From Serripes groenlandicus (lineage: Eukaryota > Mollusca > Bivalvia > Cardiida > Cardiidae), in contig JASEVX010000017.1 of the NCBI GenBank assembly GCA_031761405.1, positions 8,996,798 through 9,060,797 on the forward strand: a stretch of DNA of 64,000 nt, read 5' to 3'. The first letter of the stretch is position 1; each line of letters begins with the position of its first letter. Of this stretch, positions 21,523 through 32,784 are shown piece by piece. A model generated the notes under the pieces. The model did not search any database and was not told where the DNA came from. It saw nothing but the letters and a program-made list of their open reading frames with translations. The position numbers were made by a program, and so were the translations under genes.

Positions 21523-22334
21523 ATATTGATTCAGTTAGTCATTGTGTGTCATATAATGTATTAAATAATCGAAAATATATTAGATTAAATATAAAAGGTA
21601 CCTGGAAGCAGATTGCATATTGTTCAGAAAATAGCGTGAAATTACTATTAACTTTGTACCAAAGGTTATTGCTGTTTCAGTGGCTTAATGTATGTTTATA
21701 AAAATGTTTAATATTGGGCGTTGGTGAGCTATATTTTTTTATGTGCTCTTTACAAACAAAATTAAAAACTTCCCAGCCTAAGTGTTAGTCATGAACTTTT
21801 TAGCTATTGAAGTTTTAATAATGCGTTTACGGTAAGTTTATCAGCGAAAGTGTCAAACGATAATATAATTGTGCAGACATATAATCTAATGTAGCAGATC
21901 CAGCTGTTGGCTTTTGGGCTTCCATCATGGTCAAGAAGACGAATAAGCTGGTACTTTATTACGCCGTGTTGAAACACATAAGAGTCAAACGTGATTGAAA
22001 TTGAATTTCATGAAAGCACTCGTTATCCCTTCAAAATCACGGCACTTATCGTTGTTAAAGTTTAATCTTCCTATTACATATAAATCAAAGCTAGAGATGC
22101 TTGAAGGGAAATTGATTACTTTGATGCTGAAATAATATCTGAAATCCTGATTATGCCTTCAATTTAAAAGGGATCAAAACTAATATTCAATCAAGTGGAA
22201 TACGCAGGTTTATCCGAAAATGCAGTATATACATGTAGTGTATATATGTATGTCTTATATTTCTTTACCAGCTAACTTTATTCGTTTTTTGTTTAATTTA
22301 TTCTTAAATTATTTATTTGAATGGGTGTTTTACG
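21523..22334. other. Unassigned spacer
   Basis: AT-rich, with no credible open frame and no recognised repeat. Confidence 0.4.
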
Positions 22335-22390
22335 CCGGTTTCAACAGTTATCAGTTATTCCACGTGTGGCGTTTTCTGGGTAAATTACCA
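22335..22390 (-). mobile_element. SINE tail fragment
   Basis: Read in reverse it gives the common SINE 3' region: TACCCAGAAAACGCC, GTGGAATAACTGATAACTG and TTGAAACCGGCGTAAAAC. Confidence 0.5.
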
Positions 22391-22403
22391 GTAATACTAA
22401 TAT

Positions 22404-22649
22404 GAACCGTCCCGCGAGAAAACCAACTTTGCGTAAAGTATCGACCCGGATCAGCCTAAGCATGCCGCGCAGGCTTACCCGGATAGACACTTTTCGCCTC
22501 CTGTACATTTTATTTTTGTAGGAATCATTACTCGATACCTCTATCCCCCTGAGACGGAATGTGTCGGCCCGGATCAGTCTGCGCAGGCTGATCTGGGTCG
22601 ATACATTACGCAGAGGCTATAGTGTTGGTTTTCTCGCGAAACGGCTCGT
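22404..22649 (+). repeat. M3 MITE
   Basis: GAACCGTCCCGCGAGAAAAC at the left, where a small deletion removes the ATTATGGACTC part. The right end is TTGGTTTTCTCGCGAAACGG. TA lies outside both ends, but this is too common in AT-rich DNA to prove a duplication. Confidence 0.87.
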
Positions 22650-22679
22650 ATTAATCATCCTAACACCGATGCCTCCTTT

Positions 22680-22815
22680 TGTAATGTTGTTCCCGCAAAC
22701 CAGAGGGAAGCCATTGCTGCAATTATTAAATCTTTGTTACGACTCGACCGTGGATCGAACCGTGATCTCCAGCCCCCGAGGACGACGCTCTAATCACTGC
22801 ATCACGCAGGCGGTT
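22680..22815 (-). mobile_element. tRNA-like SINE head
   Basis: The reverse strand gives an A-box-like TGCAGTGATTAGAGCGTC and a B-box-like CACGGTTCGATCCACGG. There is no acceptor stem, so it is not scored as a tRNA gene. Confidence 0.5.
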
Positions 22816-22958
22816 TTTTATTTCTAAATGCTTATATTGACAAAAGATTAGAATAAAGTGACTAAACAAGTTAATATGACTGATTGTAACAATTCAATAA
22901 AAGAGATAAGTATGAAAGAAAAAATATTAAAAATAGTGTTGCCCTAATTTTGTATATA

Positions 22959-23165
22959 GAGAGGATATTTCATGAGTGTGTATTTATTATGACTTTTAAT
23001 AATAAACGAGTTTACTAAGATGATATTATCATACTTGATTGTTTACATATGTGTGATGGTTGTGAATAGTTGTATACAGTTTCAATGCAATGCATCAAAT
23101 ACCGCGAGTCTTGGGGAGCGTCATATTCAGCTTAGTTAACGAGTTTTACAAAAAGTGATCTTCTT
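22959..23165. repeat. M6 MITE, one end only
   Basis: AGAGGATATTTCATGAGTG at the left. The inner ATAAACGAGTT has its inverse AACGAGTTTT near 23138. The right terminal arm is absent and the middle holds about 50 bp not present in the copy at 18031. Confidence 0.65.
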
Positions 23166-23317
23166 TCTTCCATATTACATGACCCCCACTTTTTTGAATA
23201 TTTCATAGGTGAGATACTACTATTTTCAATGATATGGGTGTCCTACCGGTAAATCATTAAAAAAGTGGATAATTGAAGGTTGAATTTTGTTGCTTTAGAT
23301 GGAAATAAAGAAGGAAT

Positions 23318-23496
23318 TTAACCCTTTCCCTCATACGACAATTATGTAGCAGACGACTTTGGACATATTTTGTCAAAAAATAGAAAATTACTAAAATTGA
23401 GTGGATAACCTATAACTAAAAGTGGAAAACATTGTGGCAAAAGGAATAAATTGCTGCAGAGGCGTCAGAATGCGTCTATATGAGGGAAAGGGTTAA
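23318..23496. repeat. M1 MITE with central deletion
   Basis: TTAA at both ends (23318-23321 and 23493-23496) and ends CCCTTTCCCTCATACG and TATGAGGGAAAGGG. One arm of the central hairpin is deleted: AAATTGCTGCAGAGGCG joins directly. Confidence 0.85.
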
Positions 23497-23599
23497 AGAA
23501 AAGTGTTCCTCCTGATGCATGAATATTCTCATAGCTGTTGTGAACTTTTGAATGTCACATGGTTTTTAAATGTAGCAAACGGTTTAAACAAATTGTTAA

Positions 23600-23671
23600 A
23601 AAAATATAAATAAATTGTCAGCTGCAGAGGCGTTATAAAGCGTGTATATGAGGGAAAGGGTAGACATTCTT
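23600..23671. repeat. M1 MITE right-end stub
   Basis: CAGCTGCAGAGGCGTTATAA, then TATATGAGGGAAAGGG. It lies about 100 bp downstream of the fuller copy. Confidence 0.6.
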
Positions 23672-24183
23672 TGACCTAAAGGATCCTGCTGTATACTGCT
23701 TTACAGAAGTTTCTCGAATCATTCTGTGCCCAATTTTCAAACGATGTAAAGCCATACCAGACTATGTAGATGCGCCGTCTAATCCTGATCAGCACTGAAT
23801 GCAAATATAATCTTATTACGGTCGGGTTTCTCCAAGCGCGGTTCAAATAATCTTCAATCCTGACTGCTCAGGGCCATAAAACGCTTAATTGTACGTTGAT
23901 TGTCTTTATCTTAGATTGTTTATCGACGTAGACAATAAAGGCCCTCATTAAAACAGTTTTAATCGACACAAACTAGATTTTCTTTATATTATATGTGAAT
24001 GAATCATACTCTTTAAAAAGCAACAATAGCATATTTGGGAACAGTAGAGAACCGGACCAAGCTGTGCATTTACACCCTTTTTGATATGAATTCGTGCTGT
24101 TTATCAATTAGTCACCAAAAGTTGTTTCATTAAACATCAGACAGAAATGTACATGTATGTAAGATTGCATGCAGATATTAATC
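23672..24183. other. Unassigned spacer
   Basis: No recognised gene or repeat. Confidence 0.35.
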
Positions 24184-24418
24184 TTAACCCTTTCCCACAT
24201 ACGACAGTTCTGCAGCAGACGAGACGACTTTGAATGTATTTTGTCAAAACATAGAAAATCTCCATAATTAAATGGATAACCTATGACAAAAAGTGGAAAA
24301 CATTGTGGCAAAAGGAGAAATTGCACGTTTTGTGCAATTTCTTCTTTTGTCACCATGTTTTCAAAAATCCGTCTGCTGCCGAGGCGTCAGAAAGCGTCTA
24401 TATGAGGGAAATGGTTAA
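24184..24418. repeat. M1 MITE, intact
   Basis: TTAA at 24184-24187 and 24415-24418. A 5-bp duplication (GACGAGACGAC) lies in the left subterminal box. The central hairpin AATTGCACGTTTTGTGCAATT is preserved. Confidence 0.87.
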
Positions 24419-25123
24419 TCTGTTATAAGAACACGAAGGTTGGTTGTACCGCAGCACGACCGACGTGCTATACCTTAGAAGTAATAGCAATTTCACGCAT
24501 TATTTAATAGCAAAGTCTCTTGGCTTCAAGAGTATAGATCAAATTTATTTAATTAAAGATGTAGTATGTCTCCGGTATGTCTTTTGTAAAGACGTAATGA
24601 AAGCATATTTGGATGAAGCTGATTAACTTTGATATCCACATCGCATTCTTCATGAACCGATTACAAGATATGATATTTCCACAGTCGTCTACCTGCTGTA
24701 CAGTCATATAATAGATACATATCTTTAAAATTTGAAGTTTAATTTGGCTAAAGAATTGAAAACAAATTTGGGAAAAAGATCAACTAGTTTGAGTAATTTA
24801 TTGACTCCACGCGGAAGCGCGGTGTCAGTATTGAATACGTTGCAAGTTTGTACCATGGAATTACGTAATCGAAAAGGGAGCAACCAACATTATTATTGTA
24901 AAGAAAAACTCCGTAAAATGCTTGAAAAAACAAACCTTTTTGAATCAATAAATTGTATTAACTGATTTATGAAACAACAAGATACACCACACATATGTCT
25001 TCTACCGTTATTACAAAACTTTAAACACATTTAATTTGTATTTAATAACGTTTCCCCAACTTCCTAGGCTACGATTTTTTAAAGGTTGGTTTACGGCCCC
25101 GACTCATCAAAGCTCAGAAAAAA
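24419..25123. other. Unassigned spacer
   Basis: Open frames at 24444-24626 and 24732-24965 lack recognisable domains and sit in AT-rich sequence. I do not call them genes. Confidence 0.35.
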
Positions 25124-25417
25124 AGTTTTAATGGTTGATTCGTCTGGTTGATTCGTTTGTATCAGGTATAGGTTTAATGGTTGATTCCTTTGTATCAGGT
25201 ATAGGTTTGATGATTAATTCGTCTGTATCAGGTAAAGGTTTAATGGTTGATTAGTCTGTATCAGATAAAGGTTTAATGGTTGATTAGTCTGTATCAGGTA
25301 AAGGTTAAATGGTTGATTCGTCTGTATCAGGTATATGTCTTATGGTTGATTCGTCTGTACCATGTAAAGGTCTAATCATTCATTCGTCCGTATCAGGTAA
25401 AGGTTGATGGTTGATTG
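25124..25417 (+). repeat. 33-bp tandem array (about 8-9 units)
   Basis: Unit pattern GGTTTAATGGTTGATT with CGTCTGTATCAGGTAAA, with moderate divergence between units and one truncated first unit. Confidence 0.9.
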
Positions 25418-25452
25418 GGATGCTGCATAACTCGAACGTAATTGTTCATGCC

Positions 25453-25668
25453 TTCAACTCTTTCAGCGCTGAATTGTTTAAAGTAGACTCTCCCATGTTC
25501 AAAATCGGACGATTCTATTTTTTCATGTAATAAGAATTTTGGAATATGTGTATAACTTAAAGTCAAACAATGCTGATTTCAGGTGAGACAGCTCGTTACG
25601 AGCTGACTCACCTGAATCTGTATTGTTTGCAAAAACCTCAATATTGCATTTGGCGCTCAAAGAGTTAA
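25453..25668 (+). repeat. M2 MITE
   Basis: CAACTCTTTCAGCGCTGAATTG at the left and GGCGCTCAAAGAG with TTAA (25665-25668) at the right. The CAGGTGAGACAGCTCG hairpin centre is intact. Confidence 0.82.
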
Positions 25669-25799
25669 TCTATGTGCCGATAGACTATAAATGAACATTG
25701 AAAGTCGTAGAAAGGAAATTGTAATGATTTTTAATCTGTTCGATATTCATACAAAGTCTAACAACTTAGAATACATTTAAAGGACATCCCACGCAAGTA

Positions 25800-26022
25800 T
25801 TTGGATTGACATTTGTTTATTGCTGGGATGGGAGTTTAACGCCGCTTTCAAAACAAGAGGTCCGTTATATCACGGTGTCTGTTAGGTAGCTTACCAGAAC
25901 CTCCGACAGGTCACTGTTTAACAGTTGTTATCGTATGCATACAATCCGGGGGAGGAAAGTCACCATTTTGTAAATGCATTTGCGTGACCGGAACCAGGAT
26001 CGAACCTAGGTATACCGCTTAT
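25800..26022 (-). mobile_element. tRNA-derived SINE
   Basis: In reverse: B-box-like CTAGGTTCGATCCTGG (near 25990-26010), a body with GCTACCTAACAGACACC, and the tail CCGTGATATAACGGACC with TTGAAAGCGGCGTTAAAC (near 25833-25885). The A-box end is cut by the M1 insertion that starts at TTAA 26023. Confidence 0.65.
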
Positions 26023-26242
26023 TAACCCTTACAACAAATCTGCAGAAAACGACTTTAAAAACATGGTGAAAAAAATCTGAACAATCTCCTTAAAAAATAG
26101 CTTAATTGTTAAATAAAGTTGGAAACAGTGTGGCCAACGGAGAAATTGCTCATCATGAGCATTTTCAACTTTGATCACAATGTTTTCAAAAGTCGTCAGC
26201 TGCTATTGCGTCAAAATGCGTCTGTAGGAGCGAAAGGGTTAA
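26023..26242. repeat. M1 MITE
   Basis: TTAA at 26023-26026 and 26239-26242. The left TIR is shortened (CCCTTACAACAAATCTGC). It sits at the head end of the SINE at 25800-26022. Confidence 0.8.
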
Positions 26243-26912
26243 ACAAAACGACATAACCACTTCAACAATGAGTCTGTACTAGATATATTGATCGCACTAC
26301 AGAAACACCAGCCACACATGTCATTTGCGCACATGATAGAGTCGGGTCAACCTGCGCACCGGTGCTCTGATCGTGGTCTGCACTATTCTCAAATCAATTA
26401 CAATATACATTTGGAAAACTATGTGTAATTGAAGCAATACATTCTAATTGATGTCAGACTTCCGATTGAAGTATTTCGAGTGTTGTGGCTTATTATATTA
26501 CATACCATACGTTCTTGCGTGTCCCGACTTAAGAGGCCAATAAGCAATAACCAGGTTAGCAATAATCAGGTTAATCAAGCATGTGAGAATAATTTCGTGA
26601 CGAAAAGATTAGCAGAAAGAAAACTGACACAATTATTTAAGCCATCTTCTGAAAACAAACACCAATTATATAAGCTTATGATACTATTTTAAAGCGTTCC
26701 GAAAATGCCATGGTTTATTGGGAGAAAACCGATAATCTACGGAATCCAAAACGGTCCATTAAATGAGGTATATAACATAATGGTTTCGTTTCGTGAAAAC
26801 TAGAAGTAGATAAGGACCCAGAAATGTAATCACTTGTTCTAGCAATCGCTGGATTAATACTGAATTTATTTAAGTCTATGCCAGAGCTGCTCCTTAACTG
26901 TTTTCCATATAT
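26243..26912. other. Unassigned spacer
   Basis: No recognised family. The open frame at 26429-26692 shows a small repeat (ISNNQVSNNQ) and no domain. Confidence 0.35.
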
Positions 26913-27082
26913 GAGCCGTTCCACAATAAAACTACATTGTGTAATCCGTGTAAAATATCGACACGGGTCAGCCTAAGCACGCCGGGCATGCTTACCCGGA
27001 TAGACACTTTTCACCTCCTATGGATTTTCTGTCAGAAACCTCTATCCCCTTGAGACGGAATGTTTCGGCCCGGATCAGTCTC
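26913..27082 (+). repeat. M3 MITE, right third missing
   Basis: GAGCCGTTCCACAATAAAAC at the left, then the usual interior to CGGCCCGGATCAGTCT. There it is joined directly to an M2 fragment. Confidence 0.8.
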
Positions 27083-27228
27083 GTAATAAGCTGTCTCACC
27101 TGAAATCAGCATTGTTTGCATTTTAGTTACCAAAATAGTCCAAAACTTTCATAAATTAAGAAATGGGCACAACCGATTTTGAACATGGAAGAGTCTACTT
27201 TAACTAATTCGGCGCTGAAAGAGTTAAC
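27083..27228 (-). repeat. M2 MITE fragment fused to M3
   Basis: Starts inside the M2 central hairpin (CGTAATAAGCTGTCTCACC) and runs to the M2 end TCGGCGCTGAAAGAG with TTAA (about 27224-27227). The junction at 27082/27083 removes parts of both elements. Confidence 0.78.
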
Positions 27229-27606
27229 GACTAGTGGCTTAAGATATGTTAACTGCAGCAGTAGCTTTTTGACAAACTTGTTTCTTGCACACCTCCTATT
27301 CGCCTCTCTTTTGGCTTTCGAACTGTTGATATACATATGTAAGTTGCATTTATTCTCTTCTCAAACAGAGCGGCTTCCGTATGTCCAAAAATAGATGTCT
27401 TTTAAGCCGAAAATATCCCAGCAAAGCAACACAACGAGTTTTTACTTCATTTACATCAAAGACATTCCAGATTTAGTCGGTCAAGCGTTTCGTCTTTCAT
27501 TCTTAACTTTTACCTTCTTTCACACTTCACTGCTATAACTCAGTAATAGATACCTTTACGTCTTAATGTTACACGAGCTTTACACTGGACGAAGTGTGTT
27601 CGTTCT
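27229..27606. other. Unassigned spacer
   Basis: No recognised gene or repeat; the frame crossing from the M2 fragment is incidental. Confidence 0.35.
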
Positions 27607-27810
27607 CTGTACGCTTTCTGACGCCTCTGTAGCAGACGACTTTTGAAAATATTGTGCCAAAAGAAGAAAGTGTTGAAATATTCAATTTCTCCACAATATG
27701 TTCAGCTCTAGTCTATGGTTAAATTTGAATGTATAGAGGTTTACCATATTTCTAACCAGTCCTTTTCAAAGTCGTCTGCTGCAGGTTTGCACACTGTGGG
27801 AAAGGGTTAA
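27607..27810. repeat. M1 MITE
   Basis: Left TIR lost. Begins GCTTTCTGACGCCTCTGTAG, then AGACGACTTTTGAAAA. The right end is GTCGTCTGCTGCAGG and GTGGGAAAGGG with TTAA at 27807-27810. Confidence 0.77.
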
Positions 27811-28529
27811 GTATTTATACATTTCACACATTCTGTAGATAACGAGGTCGAAGTGATATCAGTTAATTTCGTTTTATTGGTTTTGTATTTCTCGTTAAAA
27901 GGGAGGGCTTGAATTTTCATAAACAATGCGAAAATGTTAAAGGTATGTTGCAGAACGGAAATACAAGGTTTTTCTCATTTAATTAATGTCTTATGTCTGT
28001 ATCCAATTTTAAACCAATTTCCTCGTGTAACATTAACATTTCCTAACTTTTTTCATTTGAACTGGCATCCCATTTACAACGAGCTCGTCTATGATATTAG
28101 GCAAAGTTCAAAGGCGACAAGTATTTTTAAGTTCTTTGTAATGTTGTAGATTCATTTTTGATTAATGTTTTTTATATTTGCAATGAAGTGAAGTCACCTA
28201 TTACGGGAGATATGCTTCATTTGTACATTTGATATAGATTAATATAAAATAATATATAGTTCATTACAAGAGAAAGTTGATGCAAGGCATCAATGTCGCC
28301 GGAAAAGACTGCATTGATTTATTTTTTAACACACATGTAGTCTTGACTTTCATTAGTCTAAACATACACATAATGTTTTCATAAGGATTAATTCCAGGAT
28401 TTTTGAAATTCCACATAGATCTACAAATTTCAGGATTTCTTTTGGTCAGGATTTTGGATGTTTTGTATTTGTCAAAAAAAAAAAAAAATTAATACATTTT
28501 GGGATTTAAATCTACATGCAATAAAAAGC
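27811..28529. other. Unassigned AT-rich spacer
   Basis: Nothing recognised apart from an A-run at about 28475-28488. Confidence 0.4.
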
Positions 28530-28640
28530 TATTAAACCCTTTCCATGTCTGAAGCAACAATGAAAACCTTTAATCGCTTAAAACATTGAGAAAACGGTTA
28601 AATTGCTGAAGACATGAACTTCCTCCTTTTTAATACTAAT
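28530..28640. repeat. M1 MITE, badly degraded
   Basis: TTAAACCCTTTCCATGTCTG, then weak similarity (TTAAAACATTGAGAAAACGG, AAATTGCTGAAG). No right end. Confidence 0.45.
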
Positions 28641-30289
28641 TATTTCACAAGTAGACCACACTTGTAACAATATAACAGCTAAATTGTTTATCTAAATCGT
28701 TGATGCATACAATATATGTGGCAAGTATGAAATTAATTGGGTGCGAAAGAGCAGATTTTCTTTATTTCTAAATCTATTGTTTATCAGAGTTTGTTCTTCT
28801 CTTAATTTGTTTCAACATTTAATATCACATATATTTAATCATTTAAGTGTGTAATATTTTTAAGTGTGTAATATTAGCTATCTATCTGTAATAAGGTGTT
28901 TGAGCATTCTTTCGAAATGTTTACCCTCGTGTCAGGCTTCATCGAGTCGTAGTGTCAGACATCGAAGAAAGTGAATAAAAAAATCAGGCAAAGCTTTAGT
29001 ACATGTTTTATTCCACTGCATTCGAGAGAGAAAAGCATTTCTATATTATCTTTCTTTCTCATACATTCGACCCATGCATTCGTTTCGTGACGTTTAAGAA
29101 AAATCAATTTGTCGTGCGACATTTTTTGTCTGCATAACCTAGTCACTTTTCTAAGTTTACATTTTACTTCCGGTCACTTCGCTTTGTTTACATTTTGGCA
29201 ATATGAAACTAGGTCACAAACTGAGAAAAAGGCGTTTCGACGTTCACGACCGATAAACAGGCTTATATTTGAGACATATTTTCACAAATTATTTCTTATT
29301 TTTGTTTCTGTTACCAGTTTATGTTCATGGGAAACTATACAAGTGTGTGTGTGTCATTGTGCATATTCAGCCCATCGTATGAGTGTAAGCGACGCACGTT
29401 TTTGTTGTAAAATGTATCGCGTGCAAATCCAGCTTTTCATTGGTTATCGCACACACAGTAAGTACAGTAGTATATAGTAGCGTGTGCAAAATTTACAAAT
29501 CTATGCGGGCGGTACTCGGTAGTGACGTAATCAACAGTTCTAGGTTAGAAACAGTTCATATTTTAGATATACACGAGTTAACATTATCAAATGAATTCTT
29601 CACAAATCAAGACATATTTTTGAACATGAAAATAACATTCAGTAAGTTAACATTACTATTGAAAGTAGAATTTGACGTGATTTTTATTTCAATATATCTC
29701 AATATTGACATATAGCAGTTGGTTGCAAGTCTAGCAGGGACCACATTTGTCTTCGTAAATAAGACAAAAACACTTAAATGCAAGTCAACAAAATGAAACT
29801 AAAAATACCTAAAACATCGAAATGTTTATTCCATTTTAGATGTGCCATTACTTAGTGTTTTTAAACAAACACAATTGTAATATGTTCAAAACATCTTAAT
29901 GTGTTTCATTCCAATAATTATCCCTCCTCCCATGTGATTTCCGAAAAGCTATTAAAAATAGAAGTCGCGGGCTTCTGCCCGGCGACTAATAATGTTTTTT
30001 TCCTTCTTTGTTTTCCAACCGACCTCAAAACGTAGAGCATCCCTTGCGGACTAGGCTATTAATGTACACGTTTGTTATTAAACTTACAGTATAAACATGG
30101 TAGGCACAGCGATTTCCGTCCGACATCGGAAGAGATCGCTGTGTTCGTGGACCAACGGAAATGACCGACAAGCCAACGAACAATACCGATCGATAACAAC
30201 TTGATACGGAAATCGTCGTTCAATTAGCTTTGTTGCACCGAACAATACAGATTGGCCTGAAGTTTCAGTGTCATTCTTTTCTATAAGTT
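28641..30289. other. Longest stretch without recognised repeats
   Basis: About 1.65 kb with no family seen elsewhere in the window. Overlapping frames at 29109-29477 and 29440-29715 have no recognisable domain. A GC-rich imperfect hairpin (GTCGCGGGC/GCCCGGCGAC) lies at 29965-29987, and a longer one is listed at 30105. If host regulatory or non-coding RNA sequence exists here, this is a likely place. Confidence 0.4.
30105..30143. other. Long imperfect hairpin
   Basis: CACAGCGAT pairs with ATCGCTGTG. Just inside, TTCCG pairs with CGGAA around the loop TCCGACAT, with small asymmetric bulges (one base on one side, three on the other). That gives 14 paired positions in 39 bases. Function unknown. 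Confidence 0.5.
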
Positions 30290-30487
30290 AAAATAAAATA
30301 ATTTTACATCGATTGCGAAATAAACTTTAAGCTTATATTTATCACGCTCGATGTCTTCTTTCCGGGGACTTCACCGGTACTCGCGCCGTTTGAGAGGAAA
30401 GTCCCTAAATTAAAATCCGATCATCTCGGGATTTGAACCTGGAACCTTTGGTAGAGGCCGACGCTTTGCCACCAAACCCCTTTTTGA
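30290..30487 (-). mobile_element. tRNA-derived SINE, second family
   Basis: In reverse: head with GGTAGAGGTTCCAGG-like and GTTCAAATCCCGAG (B-box) near 30420-30480. The body GGACTTTCCTCTCAAACGG and the tail AGTTTATTTCGCAATCGATG follow. The same body and tail recur at 37800-37985. Confidence 0.6.
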
Positions 30488-30561
30488 CATTCGGACATTA
30501 CAACACTACAGAGTATATTTGATCAATATTACCTTTTGTGCTATATTTTTAAACATTTATA

Positions 30562-30722
30562 CAGAGCCCTAGATAAGGAGCATTTTTCATGTTCTAAAAT
30601 CATTATTTTATTCATTCATTATTTATTATTCCTTTGAGTACCCACAACATAGGATTGTATTGAGTTATAAGAGAAAATGTGTGGGTGAAAGACCTGTTCA
30701 TTCCCTCTTATCTAGTCCTCTG
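30562..30722. repeat. M5 MITE
   Basis: Ends CAGAGCCCTAGATAAGGAG and, inverted, CTCTTATCTAGTCCTCTG. It contains GAGTACCCACAACATAGG near 30637. Here one inner arm is deleted relative to the copy at 47960. Confidence 0.75.
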
Positions 30723-30934
30723 AATTAATAGGATTACATAGAAGGATTGGTGAACTAGAGTTATCATCGTCAAATTAAGTCTGAAGAGGAGGTAGTAAAT
30801 ATAGCTCATCGACTCGAGGTAGACATTAGAAAAGTTATTTCAATAGTTATCTCCCTTGATTGGAATTGACACAGTACGTATCAGCTAACAATCTGGGACG
30901 TAGTCAGACATATGTTTGATGTTAGAACAAGCAC

Positions 30935-31130
30935 TAATCCTTTTCCCACATACAATAAAGCTGCTGAGCTTCAGAAAAATGTGAACAAATGTATAGGCAG
31001 ATTTTTTTTTAAAATCCTTAAAAATGAAAATATTATTGGTGAATAGAGTTAAAATATATTTTTTTCGGCATGAGTAATCTCCCCCTAGTGCAATCATGCT
31101 ACAGATGCGTCCAAAGACATGTACAGGGTT
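30935..31130. repeat. M1 MITE, degraded
   Basis: CCTTTTCCCACATACAATAAAG at the left and GATGCGTCCAAAGACATG near the right. The central hairpin is not recognisable. Confidence 0.55.
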
Positions 31131-31298
31131 GAAAGTGTCAAACTACGTAGCGACTGCTGTGTGAGACAAACATGAATACATCACAGAACAGGTCTGATAT
31201 TTTAATTGTTGATCTTACTCAGCTCATTTTGTGCCTTAAATATAGTTTTCATAATGGAATATCAATAGAAGCATTATTTGATACTCAAACAACGTAGT

Positions 31299-31798
31299 TA
31301 TGAGCCGTTCCACAAGAAAACCAACATTGTGGACTCCGCGTAATGTATCGATCAAGATCAGCCTAAGCATGTCTCGCAGGCTTACCTGGACCGACACTGT
31401 TCGTATCCTGTGGATTTTCTGTTTCAGGAATAACTACTGTATACATCTATCCCCCCTAAGACGGAATGTGTCGGCCGGATCAGTCTGCGCGGACAGCGCA
31501 GGCTGATCTGGTCGATACATTACGCAGATATATTGATATGAGCCGTTCCATGAGAAAACCAACATTATGGACTCTGCGTAATGTATCGACCCAGATCAGC
31601 CTGTACTGTCCGCGCAGACCGATCCGGCCGATACATTCCGTCTTAGTGGGATAGATGTATAGAGTAGTTATTCCTGAAACAGAAAATCCACAGGAGGCGA
31701 AAAGTGTCTATCCGGGTAGGCCTGCGCGGCATGCTTAGGCTGATCCGGGTCGATACTTTACGCAGAGTTCATAATGTTGATCGTGGAACGGCTCATAT
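31299..31798 (+). mobile_element. Dimeric M3 MITE
   Basis: First unit 31299-31535 has a left TIR (GAGCCGTTCCACAAG) but no right TIR. The linker ATATTGATAT leads into a complete second unit (31542-31798), inverted relative to the first. The first unit shares sub-type marks (CGACACTGTTCGTATCC, GGACAGCGCAG) with the dimer at 1605-1978. Several short open frames inside it are incidental. Confidence 0.85.
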
Positions 31799-31807
31799 GA
31801 AGATTAA

Positions 31808-32015
31808 TTCCTTCCTCCACAGTTTCAGATGCCTCTGCAGCAAACCAATATTTGAAAACATTGTGGGAAAAAGGAGAAATTGCTCAAAATGAGCAAATTC
31901 TCTTTTTACCACAACATTTTAAACATTATTCAAAATTTGTTATTTAATTTTTAGACAGCTTCCATATGTTTTCATCTTCGTCTGATGCGGATGTGTTGCA
32001 TGTAGGGAAATGTTT
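31808..32015. repeat. M1 MITE
   Basis: Left TIR eroded (TTCCTCCACAGTTTCAG). The centre AAGGAGAAATTGCTCAAAATG with GAGCAAATTC is clear. The right end is TTGCATGTAGGGAAATG. Confidence 0.68.
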
Positions 32016-32249
32016 GTTGACCGTAAATTTCAACTGTTTTTGTGAATCCGGGACAAAATGTCCATAGACAAAATGCCATTGGATAATGTCCAGGGACAAA
32101 AACGTCCACGGACAAACTGCCACAATATGAAACGAGGACAAAATACCACAGTTTATTTCGAAAACATTTTATTGGGAATTATAATGTTAAAGCAGCACCC
32201 CACCACAAGTGGACTAAATGTCACACATGTGTTTTATATACATGTGCTA

Positions 32250-32784
32250 GTTGAACCTGGTGATAATATCCATTGACGTAGATTTTGTTGAAGTAGTCAG
32301 AAAGCTCTGCTGTATCAGCTGGTGTGTGCTGCAGGAGGTAGTCCATCCCAGCAGGTATGTCATCCAGAGGTAGAAAGGCCAGGGCATCAATATTCCCACA
32401 GAACAGCTTGAAGTCGTCGTCGGCTGCATACCTTGGGCTGAGAACCAGCTCCAGGATCTTCCTACGGGTTGCCTGGGTGAGATGGTAGAAACATCCTTAG
32501 ATTGCGATGCCATGGTGCAGCATAGCTCGCAGAGCCCTGATGACAGCCAGTTCGAAGTCGCACAGTACAGTGGCTGGTGTTGGTTCTGGAAGCTCCGGAG
32601 TCTCACAGTAATCCATGACTGCCTGGAAGAGCTCCTGGTAGCACTGAAGGGACTTCCCCTCCAGTAAAGCATACACTGTAGTGACGGCTGTGGTGCCAAG
32701 TGGTACCCGGATAATAAAGAGCTGCATAAAGCCTCGTGGAGCCATCGCAAAATTGCCATCAACGAACCAAGTGTCGGCAGTTCA
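32250..32784 (-). pseudogene. MULE transposase catalytic core, broken
   Basis: Read on the minus strand from about 32784 down to 32250 in one frame. The first block is TWFVDGNFAMAP (first catalytic Asp). Next are QLFIIRVPLG, VYALLEGKSL, then VLCDFELAVIRA (second Asp), then GCFYHLTQATRRKI (the conserved Cys/His block), ALAFLPLDDIPAG and LSDYFNKIYVNG. This is the order of the MULE transposase domain (Pfam MULE family). One in-frame TAA at 32497-32499, just before the GCFYH block, breaks the frame; otherwise it is intact. The N-terminal DNA-binding part is missing. The strand is opposite to that of the C-terminal piece. A transposase of this type would cut at the TIRs; this copy cannot be functional. 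Confidence 0.9.

Noticed and set aside
29109..29715. Two overlapping open frames that might be a small secreted or membrane protein
   Set aside because: Hydrophobic stretches arise from T-rich DNA; no signal peptide pattern, no homology recognised, weak start context.
32247..32762. 171-codon minus-strand open frame
   Set aside because: It is the wrong frame of the MULE transposase. The real frame is the one with VDGNF, DFELA and GCFYH.
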